Shown in pieces: positions 1-6,617 of a stretch of DNA of 32,122 nt (positions within the stretch are counted from its first letter, which is position 1; each line of letters opens with the position of its first letter). Source of the DNA: SURF-58 sp041305085 (lineage in GTDB: Archaea > Nanobdellota > Nanobdellia > Woesearchaeales > UBA9642); the NCBI GenBank assembly GCA_041305085.1, contig JBFYMA010000051.1, positions 1 through 32,122 on the forward strand. Reading direction: 5' to 3'. Both the position numbers and the translations under genes were made by a program. The notes under the pieces were generated by a model, which saw only the letters and a list, made by a program, of their open reading frames with translations, had not been told where the DNA came from and ran no database searches.

Positions 1-2
1 AA

Positions 3-407
3 AAAAGCAAAAAAGAAGGTAAAGGCACAATAGCTATAATGACCTATGGTGATAATGTCATCTATTTAAAAGCAGAATACTCTGCTCTTCCAAAAATTCC
101 TCTATCAAAATTCAATTATACCTCCGGAACATTCGAGAAAAAATGGGGGACTGACCACAAGACCATAGTTTTGACGCCAAATTATTCAAGCATCAGGAAA
201 GTTGAGATTGAGATTCAGGGGATGGATATTCATAGGATGAAACTATTGGCTGATAAAACAGGGGATGTGTTTGAGGATACTGCCAAGATTAAGATAACGA
301 GACATTATAGATTCCATGAGGGTGATGCAGAGAATAAACAAGATACAAATTCAGCATCTCCAGGAGATACTAAAGCCAAGCTTATATCAAAAATTGGTAA
401 AAAATGA
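3..407 (+). CDS. Unknown protein, 5' end outside window
   Basis: I do not recognise this protein. The frame is open from base 3 to the TGA at 405-407. The codons before the ATG at 39 read plausibly as protein (KSKKEGKGTIAI), so the gene probably begins before the window and the 122 residues from the ATG are only its end. It is soluble-looking, with alternating hydrophobic and charged residues (VEIEIQGMDIHRM) suggesting beta structure, and a polar, probably disordered tail rich in Asn, Ser and Asp. No signal peptide or membrane segment is visible. Its stop overlaps the ATG of the next gene in an ATGA arrangement, so it is probably cotranscribed with the following membrane-protein pair. Confidence 0.5.
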   Translation, partial: KSKKEGKGTIAIMTYGDNVIYLKAEYSALPKIPLSKFNYTSGTFEKKWGTDHKTIVLTPNYSSIRKVEIEIQGMDIHRMKLLADKTGDVFEDTAKIKITRHYRFHEGDAENKQDTNSASPGDTKAKLISKIGKK

Positions 408-742
408 TTGAACGAAAAGAACACGGATTCATGAATATGATGAAAGAAATATTTAGTTATATTTCTCAGATAATATCAGCAGGCATATTTCCGCAAATAG
501 CAGAAGGTACCGACATGGTTATTAGGAAAATAGAAAGAAGAATAATTCACATAGAGAAAAGAATTCTAAGGAAGATATCCTCTCTTATGATATTTTGGTT
601 TGGATGAATATTCCTGGTTTTTGGTCTTTTTTTCTTTCTAATAGAATTTCTGGGATGGACTAAGACTACAGCATTCTTTTCTATTGGCATAACTGTAATT
701 GTAATAGGTATCATGCTCAAGTTTGCAGGATATGATAAATAA
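404..742 (+). pseudogene. YqjE-like two-TM membrane protein with in-frame TGA
   Basis: Translation from the ATG at 404 stops at TGA 605-607. The same frame then continues for 44 codons to TAA 740-742 and encodes hydrophobic residues (IFLVFGLFFFLIEFL, then FFSIGITVIVIGIML). Counting the TGA position the product is 112 residues, exactly the length of the intact paralogue at 8579-8917. Both have a charged, probably helical N-half, then TM1, a short loop and TM2. The TGA falls inside TM1 at residue 68; TGG (Trp) or GGA (Gly) one base away would restore it. The layout resembles the YqjE/DUF1469-type proteins that accompany DUF883 proteins in bacteria; that family link is inferred from layout only. 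Likeliest explanations are a nonsense mutation or an assembly error, with readthrough less likely because TGA ends many other genes here. Confidence 0.6.
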
Positions 743-753
743 TAGGTGATAAA

Positions 754-1026
754 ATGGCAAAAAATTCAAAGGAAACAAATGGATTAAGAGAAAAATCTCA
801 TAAGGGTGTTGACAACATAATTGACAAAGCCGAAAGCATAGAGGGTAGTGGCAAAGAAAATATTGCTCAGTTTAAGGCAAAGTTTAGTAGGATGCAGAAA
901 AGAGTAGATAACCATATCCAAAATAACCCTAAACGATCTGTATTGATAGCAGCAGGAGCAGGTATGGTTGTGGGTGTAGTGCTTACGGCAGTTTTAATGA
1001 GGAAACGCAAGGTTATGAACGGCTAG
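754..1026 (+). CDS. DUF883/ElaB-like tail-anchored protein
   Basis: This 90-residue protein has a charged N-terminal helix-rich region (about residues 1-60) and one C-terminal hydrophobic segment, IAAGAGMVVGVVLTAVLM, ending in a basic tail (RKRKVMNG). The layout, including the NNPKRS turn before a Gly-rich membrane helix, matches the ElaB/YqjD (DUF883) type of ribosome- or membrane-associated protein. The start is set by GGTGAT at 745-750, three bases before the ATG. It follows the interrupted YqjE-like gene by 11 bp. A second pair of the same two types lies at 8226-8917 in the opposite gene order. Function in archaea is unknown to me; a membrane tether or stress role is only an analogy. Confidence 0.65.
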   Translation: MAKNSKETNGLREKSHKGVDNIIDKAESIEGSGKENIAQFKAKFSRMQKRVDNHIQNNPKRSVLIAAGAGMVVGVVLTAVLMRKRKVMNG

Positions 1027-1132
1027 AGTTTCACCTGAATCCCTAGGCCACACCTGCGCAGTTCAAGATTTCTCGCGGGGCGCAATAATTGATAAAACTA
1101 GAGAGAAGAATAGCCCGCCCGTATCGCAGACG

Positions 1133-1148
1133 TTTATTTATAAATAAA
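1133..1148. promoter_or_regulatory. Perfect 16-bp TATA palindrome
   Basis: TTTATTTATAAATAAA is its own reverse complement and looks like a TATA box readable in both directions. It lies in the roughly 330-bp stretch after 1026 that holds no convincing gene. No obvious RNA or protein start was recognised at the expected distance except very short SD-led frames on the plus strand. Confidence 0.35.
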
Positions 1149-1298
1149 TCTCGGAGGATGTATGCTAAATGTTAAACAAATGCATTAAAATTAACTAAAA
1201 TTATGAAAAAAACATAAAAATTGTTAATTATATGATGTTTGAGACTGCCATCATACACATAGGAATCTCGGAGTATGTTACGGTTTTGTTAAACGAAA
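1147..1298 (+). repeat. Two degenerate copies of an SD-led motif
   Basis: AATCTCGGAG occurs at 1147-1156 and 1264-1273. Each copy is followed by ATG codons and an approximate TGTTAAAC-AAAT block (1168-1180 and 1287-1298). Each contains a GGAG-type ribosome binding site followed by frames of only 5-8 codons. Between them lie inverted arms AATTAAC/GTTAATT and TATGATG/CATCATA (1234-1256). No product was recognised. This is the only structure I see between 1027 and 1300. Confidence 0.3.
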
Positions 1299-1309
1299 TT
1301 AAGAAAAAA

Positions 1310-1349
1310 ATGCAGTGACACCATTTGAAAGCTCTCTGATGTCACGCAT
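1310..1349 (-). terminator. Hairpin plus T-run after tRNA-Gln
   Basis: On the minus strand the arm ATGCGTGACATC pairs with GGTGTCAC-T-GCAT, and the hairpin is followed directly by seven T residues (complement of 1304-1310). It starts eight bases after the tRNA 3' end. The position and form fit a transcription terminator for the tRNA transcript. Confidence 0.6.
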
Positions 1350-1356
1350 TGGTGTA

Positions 1357-1518
1357 TAGCCCCGCCCGGATTTGAACCGAGGTCTCAAGGCCCAAAACCT
1401 TGAATGAATGGCCTTCTTACCTGTCCCAGTGACTCCGGTCGAAGACTTAGGAGTCGCCTGTTTTGGTAAAGCTTTTGCGCCAAAGGCGTAAAAGGTTTGG
1501 CCGCTACACCACGGGGCT
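1357..1518 (-). tRNA. tRNA-Gln(UUG) with 89-nt D-loop insert
   Basis: The minus strand gives acceptor arms AGCCCCG (1512-1518) and CGGGGCT (1358-1364) with perfect pairing, and discriminator A at 1357. The T arm is CTCGG-TTCAAAT-CCGGG (1365-1381). The anticodon arm is CAAGG-TTTTGGG-CCTTG (1386-1402), with anticodon TTG at 1393-1395. No CCA is encoded. The D arm is split: GTG TAGCGGCC (to 1499) is separated from ATT CAT (1404-1409) by 89 nt. Removing the insert restores a normal 73-nt tRNA with an 11-nt D loop. GGCC stands at both ends of the insert, so the exact junction is ambiguous. An archaeal intron cut by the splicing endonuclease is the natural reading, but a D-loop position is non-canonical and I could not define a clean bulge-helix-bulge. 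The insert holds hairpins CGCC-TTT-GGCG and GACTCC/GGAGTC. Confidence 0.85.
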
Positions 1519-1648
1519 ATAGTAACTACAGCCGAGGGCTTGACGAGCGAAGCGAGGAAACCCTCACTTTTGACGTCACCGCGAGAAATGCATAGCATTT
1601 CTGAGGTTCCAGAAAAGCAGAGCTTTTCTCAGAACTTTTCGTAAAAGT
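1519..1648 (-). repeat. Hairpin-rich spacer between tRNA 5' halves
   Basis: The 130 nt between the two 5' halves fold almost completely. TCACTTTTACG (1640-1650) pairs with CGTCAAAAGTGA (1564-1575) with one bulge. Inside are GAAAAGC-TCT-GCTTTTC (1612-1628) closed by GTTC/GAAC, and GAAATGC-TAT-GCATTTC (1584-1600). A further arm GAGGG/CCCTC follows (1531-1565). The spacer has no coding appearance. The first small palindrome recurs exactly at 22146-22161. Confidence 0.55.
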
Positions 1649-1668
1649 GACCGCTACACCACGGGGCT
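1649..1668 (-). other. Orphan duplicate of the tRNA-Gln 5' half
   Basis: AGCCCCGTGGTGTAGCGGTC repeats the first 20 nt of the tRNA-Gln gene with one change (GGCC to GGTC). The similarity continues into the insert (CTTTTACG in both). No 3' half follows before the second 5' half at 1518. This copy, not the one at 1518, has a TATA box about 30 bp upstream (1692-1703), so transcription probably starts here and runs through both 5' halves. It could be a decayed partial duplication, an alternative exon or a trans-splicing half. Confidence 0.7.
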
Positions 1669-1688
1669 GTATTCTCTTAAGAAAAGCG

Positions 1689-1703
1689 CTTTATTTTTAA
1701 ATG
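1689..1703. promoter_or_regulatory. Shared TATA region, tRNA-Gln and rad50
   Basis: TTTATTTTTAAA on the plus strand reads TTTAAAAATAAA on the minus strand. Its centre is about 30 bp from the orphan tRNA 5' half at 1668 and about 57 bp before the rad50 ATG. It could serve both directions, giving rad50 a leader of about 30 nt. This is inferred from spacing only. Confidence 0.45.
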
Positions 1704-1753
1704 TAGTGTTTGCCACAGCAACTTTTTTATTGCCAAGCTGTTTTCCCTGCAGT

Positions 1754-3808
1754 ATGAGGATAAATTCTGTAAAGCTGGAGAACATCAGGTCCTATAGAGC
1801 TGAGTCTGTATCTTTTCCTGAGGGCTCTACTTTGCTTATCGGAGACATTGGCTCTGGCAAGTCTTCTATTTTGCTGGCCATTGAATTTGCACTGTTTGGC
1901 GTTGTGAGGGGCGAGCTCAATGCAAATTCTTTGTTAAGGCATGGCAAAGGTTCTGGAAGTGTTGAACTAAATCTTTTCATTAACGGAAAAAGTGTTGCTA
2001 TAAAACGTACTCTTAAGCGTGGAAAGTCGTCTATTTCCCAGGATTCAGGGTTTATAATCGTGGACGGGGTAAAGAGCGAGGGAACAGCCATTGAGCTTAG
2101 GAGCAGGATTCTTGAGCTTATGGGCTATCCTGAAGAGTTTTTGACAAAGTCCAAGTCACTAATTTTCCGCTATACAGTGTTTACGCCCCAGGAGGAGATG
2201 AAACGAATTCTTTTTGAGAGCCCTGAAGACAGGATAAACACTTTGAGAAAGATATTTAACATTGACCGGTATAAACGGATTAAAGAAAACCTTCAGCTGT
2301 TCCTCAGAGAAATGAGGACATCAAAAAAAGTTCTGGAGTCAAAAACAGAAGACATTGGTGATCTCAATGAAAGAAAAAAGGACTTTGCCCATAGAAAAGA
2401 GCTTCTTTCCAGAGAGCTGGAAAAGCAAACCCCTCTTTTGCAGGAGCTGAACAAAGAACTGGAAGAAAAAAAGCAATTGCTGGAAAAGCTTGAAAAAGAG
2501 CTGTTGGAAAACCAGAAAATCAGGCAGAACATTGCAATAATAAACCAGAATGTTGCCAACAAAAAGGAAATTATCGAAAAAAACAGGCAAAAAAGTATTG
2601 AATTAAAATCCCAGGCAGAGGAGTTTGAAAAAAAATCTTTGAAAAAGCCTCCTGAGATAAGTGTTGAGGACTACAGGAAAAAGCTCTTATCATCATTGGA
2701 GGAAAACCAGCAGAAAAAGGAGAGGGCAATAAGGCAGCTCAGCACTGTTGAGGCAAAAATTATGGCTGCAAAAAAAACAATTGACTCAATAACAATGCTT
2801 GACAACTGCCCAACGTGCCTGCAAAAAGTGGACCAATCCCACAAGCACCACATAACAACTGAGCAGAATACACTGATAGGCGAACTGGAAAAACAAAAGG
2901 ATGAGCAAAATGACTTACTAACAGCCATAAACCAAAAGCTTGAAAAAGTCAGGGCAGGAGAACAGCAGCTCTCAAAGATAGAGTTTGCAAAAAAAGAGCA
3001 TGAACTCCTCCAAAAAAGCATTGATGAAAAAAATAGCCAGGCAGATCTTCTCCAAAAAGAGTCCAAAAAACTACAGGAAGAAATAATATTGCTCAAATCA
3101 AAACAAGAAGACCTTAAAAAGCAGCTGAAACAGGAAGACACAGAAAAAATAGGGACATTTAAATCACTTATTGACACTCTAAGAAAAAACCAGCGCGAGA
3201 AAGAGCTTTTGATAAACAGCACATCAAAGGAAAAGGAGATGGTTGTTTTTCAGGAAAAAGAGGTTGAAAAGCTTTTAGAGCAAAAGCAGGAGTACAAAGC
3301 ACAGTTGGAAAAGCTTTCAAAATACCAGTCTTGGCTTGAGGAATATCTTTTGAATGTTCTGGATGTGATTGAAAAAAATGTTTTTGTGTCCATACACAGG
3401 GACTTTGACGAAACATTCAGGACGTGGTTTGGACAGATAATAGATGAAGAGGAGATAAGCGTAAGGCTGGACCAGACTTTTACTCCGGTAATAGAGCAGA
3501 ACGGCTATGAAACTTTTATAGAAAACCTTTCAGGAGGCGAAAAGACAAGCGTCGCCCTTGCCTATAGGCTTGCGCTGAACAAAGTAATCAATGAATTCAT
3601 CACCAGCATAAAAACAGACGAGCTCATAATCCTGGACGAGCCCACAGACGGGTTCAGCTCTGAACAGCTTGACAGGATGAGGGATGTTTTGGAAAAGCTC
3701 AACATGAAGCAGACAATTATTGTGAGTCATGAGCCAAAGATGGAAAGTTACGTTGAAAATGTTGTAAGGGTTTTGAAAAGGGATCATGTTAGCAGGGTTT
3801 TGACGTAG
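1754..3808 (+). CDS. rad50: DNA double-strand break repair ATPase Rad50
   Basis: Rad50 is the SMC-like ATPase of the Mre11-Rad50 complex, which tethers and processes DNA ends. The 684-residue frame has Walker A GDIGSGKSS at residues 30-38 and long coiled coils on both sides of a zinc hook CPTC (Cys352, Cys355). Near the C-terminus are the ABC signature NLSGGEKTSVALA, Walker B LIILDEPTDGF and the switch histidine in IVSHEPKM. The ATG at 1754 is preferred over a GTG 48 bp earlier because MRINSVKLENIRSY is the usual Rad50 start and the upstream residues look non-coding. The length is somewhat short for the family (about 850-900), mostly from shorter coiled coils. mre11 is not adjacent but 5.7 kb downstream on the same strand, and herA and nurA, common archaeal neighbours, are absent from the window. 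Confidence 0.96.
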   Translation: MRINSVKLENIRSYRAESVSFPEGSTLLIGDIGSGKSSILLAIEFALFGVVRGELNANSLLRHGKGSGSVELNLFINGKSVAIKRTLKRGKSSISQDSGFIIVDGVKSEGTAIELRSRILELMGYPEEFLTKSKSLIFRYTVFTPQEEMKRILFESPEDRINTLRKIFNIDRYKRIKENLQLFLREMRTSKKVLESKTEDIGDLNERKKDFAHRKELLSRELEKQTPLLQELNKELEEKKQLLEKLEKELLENQKIRQNIAIINQNVANKKEIIEKNRQKSIELKSQAEEFEKKSLKKPPEISVEDYRKKLLSSLEENQQKKERAIRQLSTVEAKIMAAKKTIDSITMLDNCPTCLQKVDQSHKHHITTEQNTLIGELEKQKDEQNDLLTAINQKLEKVRAGEQQLSKIEFAKKEHELLQKSIDEKNSQADLLQKESKKLQEEIILLKSKQEDLKKQLKQEDTEKIGTFKSLIDTLRKNQREKELLINSTSKEKEMVVFQEKEVEKLLEQKQEYKAQLEKLSKYQSWLEEYLLNVLDVIEKNVFVSIHRDFDETFRTWFGQIIDEEEISVRLDQTFTPVIEQNGYETFIENLSGGEKTSVALAYRLALNKVINEFITSIKTDELIILDEPTDGFSSEQLDRMRDVLEKLNMKQTIIVSHEPKMESYVENVVRVLKRDHVSRVLT

Positions 3809-3910
3809 TAAATAATTTATGTATATATCCAACATTTTACGGAAATTTCAGTAATATTTTATGTTTTTTCTTGCTATATTATAAATAGTTATACCAAATA
3901 GTCTATCAAA

Positions 3911-4000
3911 ATGAATAAACCTATTTATTACATAGATACTTGTGTTTATCTAAATATTTGGCAAAAAGAAAAAAAACACAATCACAAGAAAATAAAATAG
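3911..4000 (+). pseudogene. Truncated PIN-domain (VapC-like) toxin fragment
   Basis: Twenty-nine codons read MNKPIYYIDTCVYLNIWQKE and a short basic tail, then TAG. IYYIDTCVYLNIW is the start of a PIN ribonuclease domain: the first beta strand followed by the metal-binding Asp and the Thr/Cys turn. A TATA-like TTATAAAT lies about 25 bp before the ATG, so this was probably a functional gene start. The remaining roughly 100 residues with the other acidic residues are missing from all frames downstream, and no antitoxin is next to it. It is a remnant rather than a gene. Confidence 0.6.
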
Positions 4001-4030
4001 ATTTTTTGCAGAATTAACTACAACCCATAT

Positions 4031-4194
4031 GCTATGTCCTGAATGTCTTTTTTGCCATTCCTGCGAAGCCTTTCACTTTATTTGTCGCTACACTCCAGAG
4101 GGTTGGCTCCTTCGGAGATGGAGTGTACACTCACTTATTCATTACTAGGTGAGCCCGGCAAAAAGCGAGCCTTTGGTGAGATTCGGGACATAGC
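4031..4194. ncRNA. Candidate structured RNA, three nested helices
   Basis: The segment is closed by a 14-bp helix (4031-4044 with 4181-4194, one G-T pair). Inside are TTTTTGCC/GGCAAAAA (4049-4056 with 4157-4164) and a hairpin TACACTCCA/TGGAGTGTA (4089-4097 with 4119-4127) capped by CTCC-TTC-GGAG. A CTCAC/GTGAG arm is at 4130-4153. I do not recognise RNase P, SRP or 5S signatures. Strand is uncertain: the palindromic TATA at 4211-4218 could drive the minus strand, while no good box is visible on the plus strand. A 68-codon frame overlapping it looks spurious. Confidence 0.5.
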
Positions 4195-4210
4195 TCCACC
4201 TACAAAAACA

Positions 4211-4269
4211 TTTATAAACAAACCATTATTTCTTTGGGGTCAAGGATAAGCCGGTGAAAGCTTGCTTAT
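4211..4269 (+). promoter_or_regulatory. rps15 promoter and leader hairpin
   Basis: TTTATAAA at 4211-4218 is a good TATA box. A start about 25 bp later leaves a leader of about 70 nt before rps15, unusual in this window, where most genes look leaderless. The leader has a hairpin ATAAGC/GCTTAT (4246-4251 with 4264-4269) and a GGAGAGG ribosome binding site at 4294-4300. Ribosomal-protein autoregulation through the leader is possible but not shown. Confidence 0.5.
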
Positions 4270-4308
4270 GCCAGGAATACAGTTGATATTCTTGGAGAGG
4301 TATTGAAA

Positions 4309-4764
4309 ATGGCACGAATGCACAGCAGGGCCAGAGGAATAAGCGGAAGCAAAAGGCCTATAAAAAAGGCAGTCCCTTCATGGGTTAGGTATAAGCCTAA
4401 AGAGGTTGAGATGCTCATTGTGAAGCTTGTGAAAGATGGCAACACTGCATCAAAGATAGGAATACTTTTAAGGGATGTTTACGGGATTCCTGACTCAACC
4501 CTTATAACCAAAAAAAAGATTTCCCAGGTCCTAGAAGAAAAAAAGCTGCTGAAGGATATTCCTGAAGACATTTTAGCTCTTATAAGAAAGTCCATAATGC
4601 TGAGAAAACATCTTGGGGAAAACAAGCAGGACTATACAGCCAAGAGAGGGCTGCAGCTTACAGAGTCAAAAATCAACAGGCTTGTGAAGCACTACAAAAA
4701 AACAGAAAAGCTTGCAAAGGACTGGAAATTCGACCCAACAAAGGCAAGAATGTACGTTGATTAA
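4309..4764 (+). CDS. rps15: 30S ribosomal protein uS15
   Basis: uS15 binds the central domain of 16S rRNA in the small subunit. The protein is 151 residues, the archaeal/eukaryotic length, with the diagnostic N-terminus MARMHSRARGISGSKRP and an S15 core ending in LTESKINRLVKHYK. The start is the ATG of MARMHS rather than a TTG two codons earlier, supported by GGAGAGG eight bases upstream. A hairpin with a T-run follows. The RecJ-like gene next door is a common archaeal neighbour of rps15. Confidence 0.97.
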   Translation: MARMHSRARGISGSKRPIKKAVPSWVRYKPKEVEMLIVKLVKDGNTASKIGILLRDVYGIPDSTLITKKKISQVLEEKKLLKDIPEDILALIRKSIMLRKHLGENKQDYTAKRGLQLTESKINRLVKHYKKTEKLAKDWKFDPTKARMYVD

Positions 4765-4789
4765 ATTTCTTGCCAGCACTCTTTTGGCT

Positions 4790-4817
4790 AAGGGAGCAAA
4801 TCCCTTGCTTTTTTTTT
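4790..4817 (+). terminator. Terminator after rps15
   Basis: AAGGGA-GCAAA-TCCCTT forms a six-bp hairpin followed by GC and nine T residues, 25 bp after the rps15 stop. Another T-run follows before the recJ-like promoter region, suggesting that recJ is separately transcribed. Confidence 0.55.
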
Positions 4818-4868
4818 AATTTTTTTCAAACCGCAAACCTTATTAACAAGTATAGAGGACTTTTTTAA

Positions 4869-6278
4869 ATGAAAAAATTTTTTGAAGCAGTAAAGAATAC
4901 AGCTGAACAATTTTCAAAAATAAACAAAAAAGAGCACATAAGAATCATAAGCCACTTGGACACAGACGGAATATGCTCTGCCTCAATTCTCATAGGCCTT
5001 CTGAACAGGCAGAAAATGAATTACAGCATATCCATCCTCCCCCAGCTAAAAGAAGAAGACCTTAAGCAGTTTGCAAAAGAAGAGGCAAGTGTTTTTGTCT
5101 TTACAGACCTGGGAAGCGGGCAGATAGGCTCTATTGCAAAAATCCTGAAGAACAAAAAAGTCTTTATAATTGATCACCACGTTCCTCAGCTGAAAATAAG
5201 CCAAAAAAACATCCACCACCTGAATCCTTGCGATTGTGGAATAGACGGCTCACTGGAAGTTTCAGGAAGCGGAGTTGTTTATTTTTTTGCAAAAGAGATT
5301 ATAAAAAGCAATTCAATGAGCCACATTGCAGTTATAGGTGCAATAGGGGATACCCAGGAAAAAAATGGGTTTTCTGGGCTGAATAAAATAATCCTTGAGG
5401 ATGCCCTGGATTCAGGAAGAATAAATATTTCCAAAGGCTTAAATTTTTTCGGGCTCCAGACAAAGCCTGTCCATAAGCTTCTCCAGTACAGCACAGACCT
5501 TGTCATTCCAGGAGTTGCAGGAAGCGAATACGACTCATTGCAGTTTTTGAAAAGCCTGGGCATAAGCCCAAAGACTGGCTCAAAATGGCGAAGAATAAGT
5601 GATTTTTCTTTGGAAGAGCAGGAAAAGCTTGTGAAAGGAATCATAGAAAAGCGCTCAGGACTTGACAATCCAGAAGACATTTTTACAAACATCTACACGC
5701 TTTCAGGAGAAAAGGAAAATACTCCTTTCAGGGATGCAAAAGAGTACTCAACGCTTTTGAATGCATGCGGAAGGCTCCACAAGGCATCCATAGGAATAGG
5801 TGCATGCCTTAATTCTGAATCTATGAAAAAAAGAGCTATGGATGTGTTGGCAGAGTATAAGCGGACTATTGTTTTCTCTCTGAACTGGTACGCTGACAAC
5901 AAGAACAATCCTGAATTTGTAACAAGCAGGAAAAACTACACAATCATAAACGCTCAGGAGCATATCCCCGCAACAATGATTGGCACTATCAGCAGCATCA
6001 TAACAAAAGGAAACGGATTTTCAAAAGGACATTACCTGCTTGCGATGGCGCAAAACAATGACCTCTCCACAAAAGTAAGCCTAAGGATGGCTGGCTATGA
6101 TGAAGATGCAGACCTGAACAAGGTCATAGGAAGGATTCTTGCTAAGATAAGCCATGGAGAAGGAGGAGGGCACATGCACGCAGCAGGAGCAATAATTGAT
6201 ACTGAAAAAGAGCAGGAATTCCTTGAAGCTGCAATCCATGTGCTTGACGATACAGTTGTTGAGGAGAGAGTGGAATAG
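4869..6278 (+). CDS. DHH-family RecJ-like ssDNA exonuclease (GAN type)
   Basis: DHH-superfamily phosphoesterase of the archaeal RecJ/Cdc45 group, whose members act as single-strand nucleases and bind GINS at the replication fork. The 469-residue protein shows motif I HLDTDG (29-34), motif II around Asp80 (FTDLGSG), the DHH triad (102-104) and a DHHA1 C-terminal domain with GEGGGHMHAAG (Gly432-His435 core). All expected metal-binding residues are present, so it is probably an active nuclease rather than a Cdc45-like inactive form. The start is a single ATG with no close ribosome binding site; CCTTATTAAC at 4839-4848 may be its TATA box. Which archaeal RecJ subtype it is cannot be settled by eye. 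Confidence 0.9.
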   Translation: MKKFFEAVKNTAEQFSKINKKEHIRIISHLDTDGICSASILIGLLNRQKMNYSISILPQLKEEDLKQFAKEEASVFVFTDLGSGQIGSIAKILKNKKVFIIDHHVPQLKISQKNIHHLNPCDCGIDGSLEVSGSGVVYFFAKEIIKSNSMSHIAVIGAIGDTQEKNGFSGLNKIILEDALDSGRINISKGLNFFGLQTKPVHKLLQYSTDLVIPGVAGSEYDSLQFLKSLGISPKTGSKWRRISDFSLEEQEKLVKGIIEKRSGLDNPEDIFTNIYTLSGEKENTPFRDAKEYSTLLNACGRLHKASIGIGACLNSESMKKRAMDVLAEYKRTIVFSLNWYADNKNNPEFVTSRKNYTIINAQEHIPATMIGTISSIITKGNGFSKGHYLLAMAQNNDLSTKVSLRMAGYDEDADLNKVIGRILAKISHGEGGGHMHAAGAIIDTEKEQEFLEAAIHVLDDTVVEERVE

Positions 6279-6434
6279 GCATTATTTTTTGCTTAATAAT
6301 TTTTTCTTATTGGTTTTCTTTGGGAGAAAGTTTTGCTTAGGCATTACAACTAGATAAGCAGCATTCCTTAAATAGTTTGAGTGTGGCGGTTCAGTGTTTT
6401 TTTCGGTTAATTAATTTTAATATTAGTTGTCGTT

Positions 6435-6544
6435 ATTGAAAATTGTGCAGGGTTGAATATCACAGAGTGATACCGGCAACATCTGTTGCTCTGTACCCCA
6501 ACCTTTAGGTTGGGGATAAGCCTGAGCGGCGCATTTTTGTTATT
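6435..6544 (+). repeat. Dispersed structured repeat, copy 1
   Basis: The element begins ATTGAAAATTGTGC and ends GCGCATTTTTGTTATT, and the two ends can pair (9 of 11 positions). Inside are the conserved TTGAATATCACAGAGTGAT, then hairpin GCAAC-ATCT-GTTGC (6476-6489) extended by ACAGA/TCTGT, and hairpin CCCCAACC-TTTA-GGTTGGGG (6496-6515). The motif GATAAGCCTGAGC precedes the tail. It fills most of the 339 bp between the recJ-like gene and the signal peptidase, and the rest of that gap shows only the downstream promoter. The T-rich tail could end the upstream transcript. Confidence 0.75.
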
Positions 6545-6578
6545 TGATACTTTTCATCACTGAATAGTACTAAAAAAA

Positions 6579-6595
6579 GCGAAAAATTTAAATAG
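6579..6595 (+). promoter_or_regulatory. Promoter of the signal peptidase gene
   Basis: GCGAAAAATTTAAATAG combines a purine-rich BRE-like stretch with TTTAAATA (6587-6594), about 27 bp before the ATG at 6618. That spacing fits a leaderless transcript. Confidence 0.6.
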
Positions 6596-6617
6596 TAGTT
6601 GCTACATAAGAGTAGTA

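Noticed and set aside
404..742. UGA recoded as an amino acid throughout the genome
   Set aside because: TGA ends many intact genes in the window (for example at 8168-8170, 8580-8582 and 18568-18570), and aRF1 motifs are canonical.
1299..1598. 99-codon minus-strand frame
   Set aside because: It runs through the tRNA-Gln gene and its insert; the protein has no recognisable features.
4043..4249. 68-codon plus-strand frame
   Set aside because: It overlaps the folded RNA candidate, has no ribosome binding site or TATA, and its composition is dictated by the hairpin arms.
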